64,000 bases of DNA from Labedella endophytica (lineage in GTDB: Bacteria > Actinomycetota > Actinomycetes > Actinomycetales > Microbacteriaceae). The notes under the pieces are model-generated. The model did not search any database. It saw only the letters and a program-made list of their open reading frames with translations, and had not been told where the DNA came from. Where the stretch lies: contig NZ_RZGZ01000003.1 of NCBI RefSeq assembly GCF_003990045.1, positions 372,001-436,000 of the forward strand, given 5' to 3'. A program made the position numbers and the translations under genes. Positions 46,241 to 53,490 of the stretch are shown piece by piece. Positions within the stretch are counted from its first letter, which is position 1. Every line of letters begins with the position of its first letter.

Positions 46241-47314
46241 GTGGCTCTTACTATCGGAATCGTCGGTCTCCCCAACGTCGGCAAGTCGACGCTTTTCAAC
46301 GCGCTGACCAAGAACGACGTGCTCGCTGCGAACTATCCGTTCGCGACGATCGAACCGAACGTGGGGGTCGTCAACCTGCCGGATCCCCGGCTCGAGGTGC
46401 TCGCGGGCATCTTCGGCAGCGAGCGCATCCTGCCGGCCACGGTGAGCTTCGTCGACATCGCGGGCATCGTCCGCGGCGCGAGCGAGGGCGAGGGGCTCGG
46501 CAACCAGTTCCTGGCCAACATCCGTGAGGCCGACGCGATCGCCCAGGTCGTGCGCGGATTCGTCGACTCGGACGTCGTTCACGTGGACGGCGCCGTCGAC
46601 CCCAAGTCGGACCTCGAGACGATCGGCGCCGAGCTCATGCTCGCCGACCTCCAGACGCTCGAGAAGGCCGCGACGCGGTACGAGAAGGAGGTCAAGGGCC
46701 GCAAGCTGGATCCCTCCGTGCTCGAGACCGCGAAGGCCGCGATCGAGGCGCTCCAGCAGGGCACGCTCCTGTCCGGCACGACGCTCGACCTCGCCGCGCT
46801 CCGCGAGCTCGGCCTGCTCACCGCGAAGCCGTTCATCTTCGTCTTCAACGTCGACGAGTCCGTGCTCACGAACCCGGAGCGCATGGCGGAGCTCGCCGCT
46901 CTCGTCGCGCCCGCGGACGCCGTTTTCCTCGACGCGAAGATCGAATCCGAGCTCATCGACCTCGATCCCGAGGACGCCGCCGAGCTGCTCGCGTCGACCG
47001 GCCAGGAGGAGTCGGGCCTCGACCAGCTCGCGCGCGTCGGCTTCGAGACCCTGGGCCTCCAGACCTACCTGACCGCCGGCCCGAAGGAGTCCCGCGCCTG
47101 GACGATTCCGAAGGGCGCCAAGGCGCCTCAGGCCGCCGGCGTGATTCACACCGACTTCGAGAAGGGCTTCATCAAGGCCGAGGTCATCTCGTTCGACGAC
47201 CTCGTCGAGACCGGCTCCGTTGCCGAGGCCCGTTCCAAGGGCAAGGCCCGCATGGAGGGCAAGGACTACACGATGCAGGACGGCGATGTCGTGGAGTTCC
47301 GCTTCAACGTGTAG
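46241..47314 (+). CDS. ychF: Ribosome-binding ATPase YchF
   Basis: This 357-residue Obg-type P-loop protein prefers ATP over GTP and binds ribosomes. It has G1 GLPNVGKST, G3 DIAG in FVDIAGIVRGASEGEGLGNQF, and the altered G4 FNVDES that accounts for ATP use. An alpha-helical insertion (about 125-180) and a C-terminal TGS domain (about 275-357, ending DVVEFRFNV) follow. Length is normal. Part of its last codons (GTGGAGTTCCGC) reappears 797 bases downstream beyond an SDR gene. Confidence 0.96.
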   Translation: MALTIGIVGLPNVGKSTLFNALTKNDVLAANYPFATIEPNVGVVNLPDPRLEVLAGIFGSERILPATVSFVDIAGIVRGASEGEGLGNQFLANIREADAIAQVVRGFVDSDVVHVDGAVDPKSDLETIGAELMLADLQTLEKAATRYEKEVKGRKLDPSVLETAKAAIEALQQGTLLSGTTLDLAALRELGLLTAKPFIFVFNVDESVLTNPERMAELAALVAPADAVFLDAKIESELIDLDPEDAAELLASTGQEESGLDQLARVGFETLGLQTYLTAGPKESRAWTIPKGAKAPQAAGVIHTDFEKGFIKAEVISFDDLVETGSVAEARSKGKARMEGKDYTMQDGDVVEFRFNV

Positions 47315-47328
47315 CTCGATGAGTGTGA

Positions 47329-47364
47329 AGACTGCCCCATCTGCTTCGGCATATGGGGCGGTCT
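47329..47364 (+). terminator. Terminator after ychF
   Basis: AGACTGCCCCAT pairs with ATGGGGCGGTCT (one G-T pair) over a 12-base loop and is followed by CTGTTC. Confidence 0.7.
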
Positions 47365-47378
47365 CTGTTCATGCGCTT

Positions 47379-47384
47379 TAAGAT
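47379..47384 (+). promoter_or_regulatory. -10 box for a leaderless SDR transcript
   Basis: TAAGAT ends six bases before ATG 47391. Confidence 0.5.
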
Positions 47385-47390
47385 CAGCCC

Positions 47391-48044
47391 ATGACGAATC
47401 TTCAGGGTGCGGTCGTTCTGGTCGTCGGCGCCACTGGCGGGCTCGGCTCACGGATCGCCGATCAGCTGGAGAGTAACGGCGCCATTGTGGCCCGGGCGTC
47501 AAAGTCCGCAGGGCACGATCTCCGGGCACCCTCTGTGATTCGGGAGGTGCTGGATGCCACGAATGCGCAGTACGGACGGCTCGACGGGCTCGTGGTTGCG
47601 TCCGGGGTCGTCGCCTTCGGTGCAGCTTCCGAGCTCGAACCCGCCACGGTGAACGAACTGTTCGCTGTGAACACGACCAGTGCGATCCAGCTCATCACCC
47701 AGAGCCAGGCCTACCTCGCAGCCTCGGCACATGACGGCCGGGAGCCGTTCGTGGTCACCCTGAGCGGCGTCGTCGCTGAGGCGCCCGTCGCCGGCCTGGC
47801 CGCATACTCGGCGTCGAAAGCTGGGCTCGCGGCCTTCGTTGTCGCAGCGGCGCGCGAGTATCGCCGCGCGGGCATCCGAATCCTGGACGCCCGCCCAGGC
47901 CACACGGGCACCGAGCTGTCCGAGCATCCGATCGCCGGGTCGGCGCCGAGATTCGGAGCGGGTCTGGATCCAGACCGGGTTGCCGCACGGATCATCACCG
48001 CGATCCTCGATGGCGAGAAGGATCTGCCCAGTACCGCGTTCTAG
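47391..48044 (+). CDS. Short-chain dehydrogenase/reductase
   Basis: This 217-residue NAD(P)-dependent oxidoreductase has the Rossmann motif GATGGLGSRIA (TGxxGxG type) at about residues 13-23. LDGLVVASGVV stands in place of the NNAG motif, and Ser of VVTLSGV plus YSASK form the catalytic triad. It is shorter than most SDRs. Codons with A or T in the third position (GTT, ATT, TCA, AAA-type) are more common than in flanking genes, and an imperfect repeat of the ychF 3' end lies beyond it. These suggest acquisition from elsewhere. Substrate is unknown. Confidence 0.85.
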   Translation: MTNLQGAVVLVVGATGGLGSRIADQLESNGAIVARASKSAGHDLRAPSVIREVLDATNAQYGRLDGLVVASGVVAFGAASELEPATVNELFAVNTTSAIQLITQSQAYLAASAHDGREPFVVTLSGVVAEAPVAGLAAYSASKAGLAAFVVAAAREYRRAGIRILDARPGHTGTELSEHPIAGSAPRFGAGLDPDRVAARIITAILDGEKDLPSTAF

Positions 48045-48144
48045 GTTCGGCCGAGGTGATGCAGAGGTCATTCAGCTGCGCCAAGTGGTGGAGTTCCGCG
48101 TGACGTGTGACCCCCTGACCCTGTGCGCGGAGCACTGATCCGAC

Positions 48145-48184
48145 ACGAAAGCCCCCTGTCCGTCATCGGACAGGGGGCTTTCGT
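48145..48184. terminator. Strong bidirectional terminator
   Basis: A perfect 18-pair stem, ACGAAAGCCCCCTGTCCG against its complement, with a TCAT loop, lies between the SDR gene and the convergent small acidic gene. Confidence 0.85.
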
Positions 48185-48199
48185 CGTGGATCGGAGCGG

Positions 48200-48400
48200 C
48201 TACTCGGCGTGCTCGTCCTCTTCGGGTTCGAAGGTCGAGGCCCCGTCGCTGTGGCCGAGGGCGATGCCGTTCGGGTGGTTGGGGATCGTTCCTTCGTCGC
48301 TGCCGACGCCGTCGGTCTTGGGGGTGCCCTCGCTGTCGTTGACGGGAGCCTTCGCTCCGGTCTCGTCGTCCGGCGTGTGGGCGGAATCCTGTTCTGTCAT
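48200..48400 (-). CDS. Small acidic hypothetical protein
   Basis: This 66-residue, strongly acidic protein (MTEQDSAHTPDDETG to EPEEDEHAE) has no hydrophobic segment and is probably disordered. The ATG has AAGGAGCG seven bases upstream and a strong terminator follows the stop, so it looks like a genuine gene. No family is recognised. Confidence 0.6.
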   Translation of the reverse strand: MTEQDSAHTPDDETGAKAPVNDSEGTPKTDGVGSDEGTIPNHPNGIALGHSDGASTFEPEEDEHAE

Positions 48401-48601
48401 GGCGATCGCTCCTTCGTGATGCGTTCGGCCCGCGTGATGCGTGTGGCCTGGGTGATGCGTCCCGCCAGGCTACGTCGCCCTCATCCGAGCCCTCCGTGGG
48501 TTGACAGCCCGGAACGAGGAGTCGACTCCTCACTCGCGCGCGCCCCGTTGCGCCTCGCTCCCGACGGGTGACACGCTGAATCTCCGAGAGACAGGGGCAG
48601 C
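48401..48601. other. Intergenic region with degenerate 18 bp repeats
   Basis: Between the small acidic gene and the flavin oxidoreductase gene. Three imperfect 18 bp units beginning TGATGCGT lie at about 48417-48470 directly upstream of the acidic gene and would be in its promoter/leader region. No gene is seen. Confidence 0.5.
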
Positions 48602-49858
48602 GTGGACAGCGACGTGATCGTGATCGGGGCGGGACTCGCGGGACTGCAGAGCGCCCGTCGACTCGAGCAGGACGGTCGGCACGTCATCGTGCTCGAGGCC
48701 GCCGACGCCGTCGGTGGACGCATCCGGACGGACATCATCGACGGCTACCGGGTGGACCGTGGCTTCCAGGTGCTCAACCCGGCCTACCCGGCGCTGTACC
48801 GCGATGTCGATGTCCCCGCGCTCGACCTCCAGTCGTTCGGGGTCGGCGCCGTGGTGCGCGACGGTCAGCGTTCGACGACGCTCGCGCATCCGCTGCGCCA
48901 CCCGCGGTACGCCCTCGGCACGCTGCTCAGCGCGCATACGCCGCCGTCCGACTTGGTCGCTCTCGCCCGGTGGCTCGGGCCGACGCTCCTGCGCGTGAGA
49001 CGCCCGGTGCGTTCGGCGACGGATGAGACCCTCCGCGCGTCCCTCGATCGTGCCGGCCTCACCGGGCGGCTGCGACGCGATGTACTCGACACGTTCCTCG
49101 CCGGCGTCCTCTCGGACACCTCGGGCGGCAGCTCCGCGCGCTACGTGAAGGGACTGCTGCGCTATTTCGTCCTCGGCGCACCCGGCCTCCCGCGCGACGG
49201 GATGCAGGCGCTGCCCGAGCAGCTCGCTGCGGGGCTGCGCGTACCCGTCCGGCTCGACACCGCTGCGCGAGGGGTGCACGAGACGTCGGGTGGCGTCGAG
49301 GTGACGACGGACGCCGGGGTGCTCACGGCGCGGGCCGTCATCGCCGCCGCCGGGCCGCACGAGGCCCCCGGTCTCGCCGACATCCCGGCGCCCGTCATGA
49401 ACGGTCTGACGACCTGGTGGTTCTGCACCCCGGAGAGTCCGCTTGCCGGCAGGTTCCTGATGCTCGACGCCTCGGGTCCCGGCGGGGGACCGGCCGGTCC
49501 GATCTGGAACACCGCCGTGATGAGCGAGGTCGCGCCGTCGTACGCACCGCCGGGCGGCCACCTCGTGCAGGCCACGACACTCCTCGACCGGCCGGACGGA
49601 CTCGCGAGCGAGAGCGAGATCCGCCGCGACCTCGAACGGCTGTACCGCACGTCCACCGACGGGTGGGACGTGATCGCCCGTCACGTCGTGCCGCACACGC
49701 TCCCGGCCGAGCCGCCGCCCCTCGTGGATCGCGGACCCGTCTGGACGGGCGAGCGCACCCTCGTGGCCGGGGATCAACTCGAGACCGCGTCGATCCAGGG
49801 TGCGCTCGTCTCCGGTGTCCGGGCGGCGGACGCGATCGGACGACTGCTCGCCGGCTGA
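48602..49858 (+). CDS. FAD-dependent amine oxidase/desaturase-type oxidoreductase
   Basis: This 418-residue flavoprotein of the NAD(P)-binding/amino-oxidase type starts with the FAD motif VIVIGAGLAGLQSARRL (residues 5-21). LEAADAVGGRIRTD, typical of monoamine oxidases and phytoene desaturases, follows. The C-terminal FAD contact is LVAGDQLETASIQGALVSGVRAA. The middle substrate domain is not recognised. No carotenoid genes are adjacent. GTG 48602 is preceded by AGACAGGGGCA, which has weak ribosome-site character. A photolyase-like gene follows after 48 bases. Confidence 0.8.
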   Translation: MDSDVIVIGAGLAGLQSARRLEQDGRHVIVLEAADAVGGRIRTDIIDGYRVDRGFQVLNPAYPALYRDVDVPALDLQSFGVGAVVRDGQRSTTLAHPLRHPRYALGTLLSAHTPPSDLVALARWLGPTLLRVRRPVRSATDETLRASLDRAGLTGRLRRDVLDTFLAGVLSDTSGGSSARYVKGLLRYFVLGAPGLPRDGMQALPEQLAAGLRVPVRLDTAARGVHETSGGVEVTTDAGVLTARAVIAAAGPHEAPGLADIPAPVMNGLTTWWFCTPESPLAGRFLMLDASGPGGGPAGPIWNTAVMSEVAPSYAPPGGHLVQATTLLDRPDGLASESEIRRDLERLYRTSTDGWDVIARHVVPHTLPAEPPPLVDRGPVWTGERTLVAGDQLETASIQGALVSGVRAADAIGRLLAG

Positions 49859-49894
49859 CCGCGCAACCCACCCTGCGCAGGGGCGGCGTCCTCC

Positions 49895-49900
49895 TACCGT
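49895..49900 (+). promoter_or_regulatory. -10 box for a leaderless photolyase-like transcript
   Basis: TACCGT ends six bases before ATG 49907, so this gene can be expressed separately from the flavin oxidoreductase upstream. Confidence 0.45.
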
Positions 49901-49906
49901 GGACAG

Positions 49907-51508
49907 ATGAGTTCCGCCCCATCCCTGCGCCTCGTCCTGCCGCATCAGCTCTTCGACGAGCACCTCGAGGCGCCCGACGGTACCGGCTTCGTGCTGATCG
50001 AGCACGACCTGCTCTTCCGTCAGTACCGGTTCCACTCCCACAAGCTGGTTCTGCACCGCGCATCGATGGACCGCTTCGCCGGTCGCCTGATCGAACGCGG
50101 TTTCACGGTCGACCACCTCCGCAGCGAGGCCGCTCACAGCTCGCACGATCAACTGGCGGAGCTCGTGCGCGATCGCGGCCCGTCCCTCGTGACCTGGTTC
50201 GACGTCGTCGACGACTGGCTCGAGAAGGACCTGTTCGAAGCCCTCGCCGACGGCGGCTACACGATGCGCCGCAGTGACGTGATGGAGTCGCCCAACTTCT
50301 TCACGGATCGCGAGGAGATCGACGAGTGGTTCTCCCGCAACGACGCGCGCATGCAGAACTTCTACGTCTGGCAGCGGAAACGGCTCGACATCCTCCTCGA
50401 TGACGGCAGGCCCGTCGGCGGGAAGTGGTCGTTCGACGCGGACAACCGCAAGAAGCTGCCGAAGGGGTACTCGCCGAGCGTCGTCGGGCGGTTCGCGCAC
50501 CATCCCGTCCTGCACGCCGACGGCACCCTGGTGATCGACGCACCCGCGGAGGACGCTCTCCCGGCGGAGGTGTCGTCGGCGATCGCCTGGGTCGCCGAGG
50601 AGTTCCCCGACAACCCGGGGGACCCCCACCTCTTCGCCTGGCCCACGAGCCGCGACGAGGCCCGAGAGCACCTGGACGAGTTCGTCCGGGACCGCCTCGA
50701 CGACTTCGGCCCGTACGAGGATGCGATCTCCGCGGTCCATCCGTTCATCAACCACGGTCTCCTCACCGCGACCCTCAACGTGGGGCTGCTGGACCCGCGT
50801 GACGTGATCGACGCCGTCCTCGCGGGTGCACGGGAGGGCACCCCCCTCGCGTCGCTCGAGGGATTCGTCCGGCAGATCATCGGCTGGCGCGAGTACATGC
50901 GCGCGACCTACCGCACCGCCGGGCGCCGGATGCGGACGTCGAACGTGCTCGACCACCGGCGACGGCTGGGCGTGGGGTGGTGGGATGCGAGCACGGGGCT
51001 CGAACCCGTGGATGTCGTCATCTCCCGGGTGCTCGACACCGGTTACGCCCACCACATCGAGCGGCTCATGGTGCTCGGCAACGCGATGTCGCTGCTCCGG
51101 GTCCACCCCGATGCCGTCTACGAGTGGTTCATGGAGCTGTTCATCGACGCATACGACTGGGTGATGGTGCCGAACGTCTACGCCATGAGCCAGTTCGCCT
51201 CGGGGGCGCAGATCACGACGAAGCCCTACGTGTCGGGCAGCAACTATCTGAAGAGGATGTCGGATCTCCTGGCGGGGGAGTGGATGCCCGATTGGGACGC
51301 CCTGTACTGGTCTTTCATCGAGGATCACCGCGCCGTGTTCGCCTCCAACCCGCGCAGTCGCATGGTCGTGTCGCTGCTCGACAAGATGGGCGACGACAAG
51401 CGCACGGAGCACCGGCGCCGCGCGGATGCGATGCTCGGGGCCGACGAGGACACCGCATTGCTCGCAGCGTCCGAGGCAGCGCCCATGGGTGAGAGGATGA
51501 CGTCATGA
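49907..51508 (+). CDS. Cryptochrome/photolyase-related protein (PhrB/FeS-BCP family) lacking cysteines
   Basis: This 533-residue protein matches the photolyase-related family that includes Agrobacterium PhrB, a (6-4) photolyase. LRLVLPHQLF starts the alpha/beta antenna domain. The FAD-binding helical domain contains FVRQIIGWREYMRATY, HHIERLMVLGNAMSLLRVHP and DWVMVPNVYAMSQFASG, with TTKPYVSGSNYLKRMSDLL after. PhrB binds a 4Fe-4S cluster through four cysteines; this protein has no cysteine at all, so no such cluster can form. FAD-contact regions are intact. DNA repair or light-sensing activity is therefore plausible but altered. The ATG is leaderless-type, and the end overlaps a 58-codon gene. 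Confidence 0.85.
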   Translation: MSSAPSLRLVLPHQLFDEHLEAPDGTGFVLIEHDLLFRQYRFHSHKLVLHRASMDRFAGRLIERGFTVDHLRSEAAHSSHDQLAELVRDRGPSLVTWFDVVDDWLEKDLFEALADGGYTMRRSDVMESPNFFTDREEIDEWFSRNDARMQNFYVWQRKRLDILLDDGRPVGGKWSFDADNRKKLPKGYSPSVVGRFAHHPVLHADGTLVIDAPAEDALPAEVSSAIAWVAEEFPDNPGDPHLFAWPTSRDEAREHLDEFVRDRLDDFGPYEDAISAVHPFINHGLLTATLNVGLLDPRDVIDAVLAGAREGTPLASLEGFVRQIIGWREYMRATYRTAGRRMRTSNVLDHRRRLGVGWWDASTGLEPVDVVISRVLDTGYAHHIERLMVLGNAMSLLRVHPDAVYEWFMELFIDAYDWVMVPNVYAMSQFASGAQITTKPYVSGSNYLKRMSDLLAGEWMPDWDALYWSFIEDHRAVFASNPRSRMVVSLLDKMGDDKRTEHRRRADAMLGADEDTALLAASEAAPMGERMTS

Positions 51509-51681
51509 AGGCCAAACTCATCAATTCCCGTGGGATCACCGTCGCCGTCGTCGAGGACGACGGGCCGGAGATCGTCTACGAGGGCGTCACGTACCGCGCG
51601 GTCGACGCCGGTCACGAGGACGGCGGCGCCACCCCCGGAGACGCGGCCGACCCGTCCTTCTACGAGGTCACCGACGCGTAG
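51505..51681 (+). CDS. 58-residue hypothetical protein coupled to the photolyase-like gene
   Basis: The ATG overlaps the photolyase stop (ATGA), so the two are probably co-translated. The product (MKAKLINSRG, then VAVVEDDGPEIVYEGVTYRAV and an acidic end) is compact and beta-rich in appearance, without membrane segments. No family is recognised. Codon use matches neighbours, supporting a real gene. Confidence 0.6.
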   Translation: MKAKLINSRGITVAVVEDDGPEIVYEGVTYRAVDAGHEDGGATPGDAADPSFYEVTDA

Positions 51682-51812
51682 GTGACGGGCAGAGCCGGTC
51701 GTCCGTCGGGACGTGGTTCGCGCGTCGTCAATGGGGGGTACCGATCGTCTGGCTCTGCCTACGCTCGGGGTGCGCCGACTATCCGTCGGTCCTCCAGACG
51801 AAGGAAATCCGA

Positions 51813-51959
51813 ATGTTCATGCGACTCGCCCTCCCCTTCCTCCTCAACTTCGCCCGACGGCTGTTCGGCGATGAGAAGCAGACCAAGAAGGGCCGCTTCT
51901 CCCGTTCCCGCGGTTCGAAGCGCTCGTCGCGACGCGGCTCGCGTTCACGCCGCCGCTGA
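51813..51959 (+). CDS. 48-residue basic Arg/Ser-rich protein
   Basis: MFMRLALPFLLNFARRLFGD begins as a short amphipathic or membrane-associated helix. The second half is an SRSRGSKRSSRRGSRSRRR-type cationic tail. The ATG follows AAGGAAA at good spacing. The product could bind nucleic acid or membrane; this is inference. It ends 11 bases before the barstar-like gene. Confidence 0.55.
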   Translation: MFMRLALPFLLNFARRLFGDEKQTKKGRFSRSRGSKRSSRRGSRSRRR

Positions 51960-51970
51960 GGACGACACAC

Positions 51971-52363
51971 GTGTCGACCGAGTTCCGGATCGAGGGCACG
52001 GCCGTCGTGGGCATCCTGTCGTTCTACGACGAGTTGAATCGGGTCTTCATGGCCGGGGAGTCCTGGACGCTCGGGCCGAGCCTCGATGCGCTCGACGACA
52101 TGCTGTACGGGGGCTACGGCGCCTTGCACGGCCTCGAGGGTGCGCGTGTCGTGTGGACGGACCACGCAGCGAGCCGCCACGCACTGGGGCGAAGCGAGAC
52201 GATCGCGCACCACCGGTCGAAGCTCGACCGCCCGGGGACGTTCAACGCTGAACGAGCCCGATCGGCCATCGCCGACCTCGAGGCCGGCACCGGGTCGACC
52301 TACTTCGACACGGTGCTCGAGATCTTCGAGAGCCACCCGCGCATCGAGCTCGTACTCGCCTGA
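51971..52363 (+). CDS. Barstar-like ribonuclease inhibitor family protein
   Basis: This 130-residue protein matches the barstar fold. An N-terminal strand (TEFRIEGTAVVGILSFYDELNRVF) leads to WTLGPSLDALDDMLYGGYG, which corresponds to the barstar helix-2 region with the conserved LDALxDxL pattern. The C-terminus has FDTVLEIFESHPRIELVLA, the last helix and strand. Barstar binds and blocks barnase-type RNases. No RNase toxin gene is visible here, so it is an orphan immunity-like gene. The start is GTG 51971, directly after the small basic gene. Confidence 0.75.
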   Translation: MSTEFRIEGTAVVGILSFYDELNRVFMAGESWTLGPSLDALDDMLYGGYGALHGLEGARVVWTDHAASRHALGRSETIAHHRSKLDRPGTFNAERARSAIADLEAGTGSTYFDTVLEIFESHPRIELVLA

Positions 52364-52461
52364 GGGTCTCGGAGGGGTGGGCGGGCCGCAGCCCGAGCAC
52401 CCAAAACCACACCCGATCTGGTGACTGGTGTGACGGGTGAGTACTTGCGAGACTTCTCCTC

Positions 52462-53298
52462 GTGTCTGTCACTCACTCGCAAGAGCCGTCTCTCCTCACG
52501 CGGAGGACGATGCTCGCCGGCGCCGCTCTGGTCGCGGCGTCCTCCGTCGTGGCGGATGTGCTCCTCCACCCGGAGTCCGCCGATGCCGCCTCCGGCTGGT
52601 ATCACCCGTTCACCACGCGCCGGGCCATCCGAAGCGACTTCGGCCCGCGATCGTCCCCCTGCGCCGGATGCAGCTCCTTCCATCGCGGTCTCGACTACTC
52701 GCCGGGCCGCTTCACCCCGATCCATGCCGTCAGGGCGGGAACCGTCATCTACCGTCGAGACGTCCTCGGTCACGGGCAGTTCGAGAGCAACAGCTTCGGC
52801 AACGTCCTGACGATCGATCACGGCGGCGGACTCCAGACCGTGTACGCGCATCTCGAGCGCGGTTCGGTCGCGAAACTCGGGTGGGTCGCCGCCGGAACCC
52901 AGATCGGACAGGTCGGACACAACGGCTCGTCGACCGGTCCTCATCTGCACATCGAGGTGCGACAGGACAACGCGAGCATCGACCCCGCTCCGAAGATCCA
53001 TCTCGCCCCGCTCGCTCCGATCTCCTCCACAGCCAACGGCTCCAGTGACCTCGAAAGGCACGACATGCTCATGATCTCCAGCGCCACCGCTTTCAAGAAC
53101 GTCACGGCGGGTTACACGGCCCTCGTCGGGTTCAAGAGCCTCCACCACCTCTCGCGCATCGAACGGGACGCCCTCATCACCCACGGCAAGATGGTCGTCC
53201 GGGCGATGGGCCCCGACGATTTCGAGGCGATCCTGCGCTCGCTACAGATCCCTCTCTCCGCGGCGGTCGGCGGGGCGAACTACGACGGCAACCGCTGA
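52462..53298 (+). CDS. Exported M23 family metallopeptidase
   Basis: This 278-residue secreted peptidoglycan endopeptidase-like protein has a signal with a twin-arginine-like LLTRRTMLAGAALVAASS (Tat or Sec unclear) and probable cleavage after ADA near residue 43. The LytM domain carries Zn ligands H74 and D78 in FHRGLDYS and H161/H163 in GPHLHIEV. TIDHGGGLQTVYAHL and GQVGHNGSSTGPH complete the fold. A roughly 100-residue C-terminal region of unclear type follows. GTG 52462 starts MSVTHSQEP. A run of heptamer repeats begins one base after its stop codon. Confidence 0.88.
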   Translation: MSVTHSQEPSLLTRRTMLAGAALVAASSVVADVLLHPESADAASGWYHPFTTRRAIRSDFGPRSSPCAGCSSFHRGLDYSPGRFTPIHAVRAGTVIYRRDVLGHGQFESNSFGNVLTIDHGGGLQTVYAHLERGSVAKLGWVAAGTQIGQVGHNGSSTGPHLHIEVRQDNASIDPAPKIHLAPLAPISSTANGSSDLERHDMLMISSATAFKNVTAGYTALVGFKSLHHLSRIERDALITHGKMVVRAMGPDDFEAILRSLQIPLSAAVGGANYDGNR

Positions 53299-53462
53299 TC
53301 GCTGGTCGTCGGTCGTCGGTCGTTGGTCGTTGGTCTCTGGTCGTTGCTCTCGGGTCGTTGGTCGTTGGTCGTTGGCCGCTGACCGCTGACCGCTGGTCGC
53401 TGACCGCTGACCGCTGGTCGTTGCTCTCGGGTCGTTGGTCGTTGGTCGTTGGTCGCTGGCCT
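53299..53462. repeat. TGGTCGT/TGACCGC heptamer repeat array
   Basis: About 160 bp of 7-bp units (TGGTCGT, TGGTCGC, TGACCGC) with a longer block containing TGGTCGTTGCTCTCGGGTCG present twice. It runs from the M23 peptidase stop to just before the promoter of the S9 peptidase. Because 7 is prime to 3, the array reads as a 21 bp (7-residue) repeat in any frame. No gene is indicated. Confidence 0.95.
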
Positions 53463-53478
53463 CTTAGCCGTGACCACG

Positions 53479-53484
53479 TAGCGT
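53479..53484 (+). promoter_or_regulatory. -10 box for a leaderless S9 peptidase transcript
   Basis: TAGCGT ends six bases before ATG 53491 and lies 17 bases beyond the heptamer array, so the array occupies the -35 region and upstream. Confidence 0.5.
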
Positions 53485-53490
53485 GGGTGC

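Larger units (their letters stand above)
47291..48099 (+). repeat. Direct repeat of the ychF 3' end flanking the SDR gene
   Basis: GTGGAGTTCCGC at 47291-47302 (inside ychF) recurs at 48088-48099. Around it further bases match (GT before, ACGTGT after). The interval contains the ychF terminator and the SDR gene, whose third-position base use is less GC-rich than that of its neighbours. Confidence 0.5.

Noticed and set aside
47391-48044. Active mobile element carrying the SDR
   Set aside because: There is no transposase, integrase or terminal inverted repeat, only a short direct repeat. It is kept as a possible past insertion.
48530-51412. 960-codon minus-strand open frame opposite the flavin oxidoreductase and photolyase-like genes
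   Set aside because: It is antisense to two well-supported genes and has no recognisable motifs.
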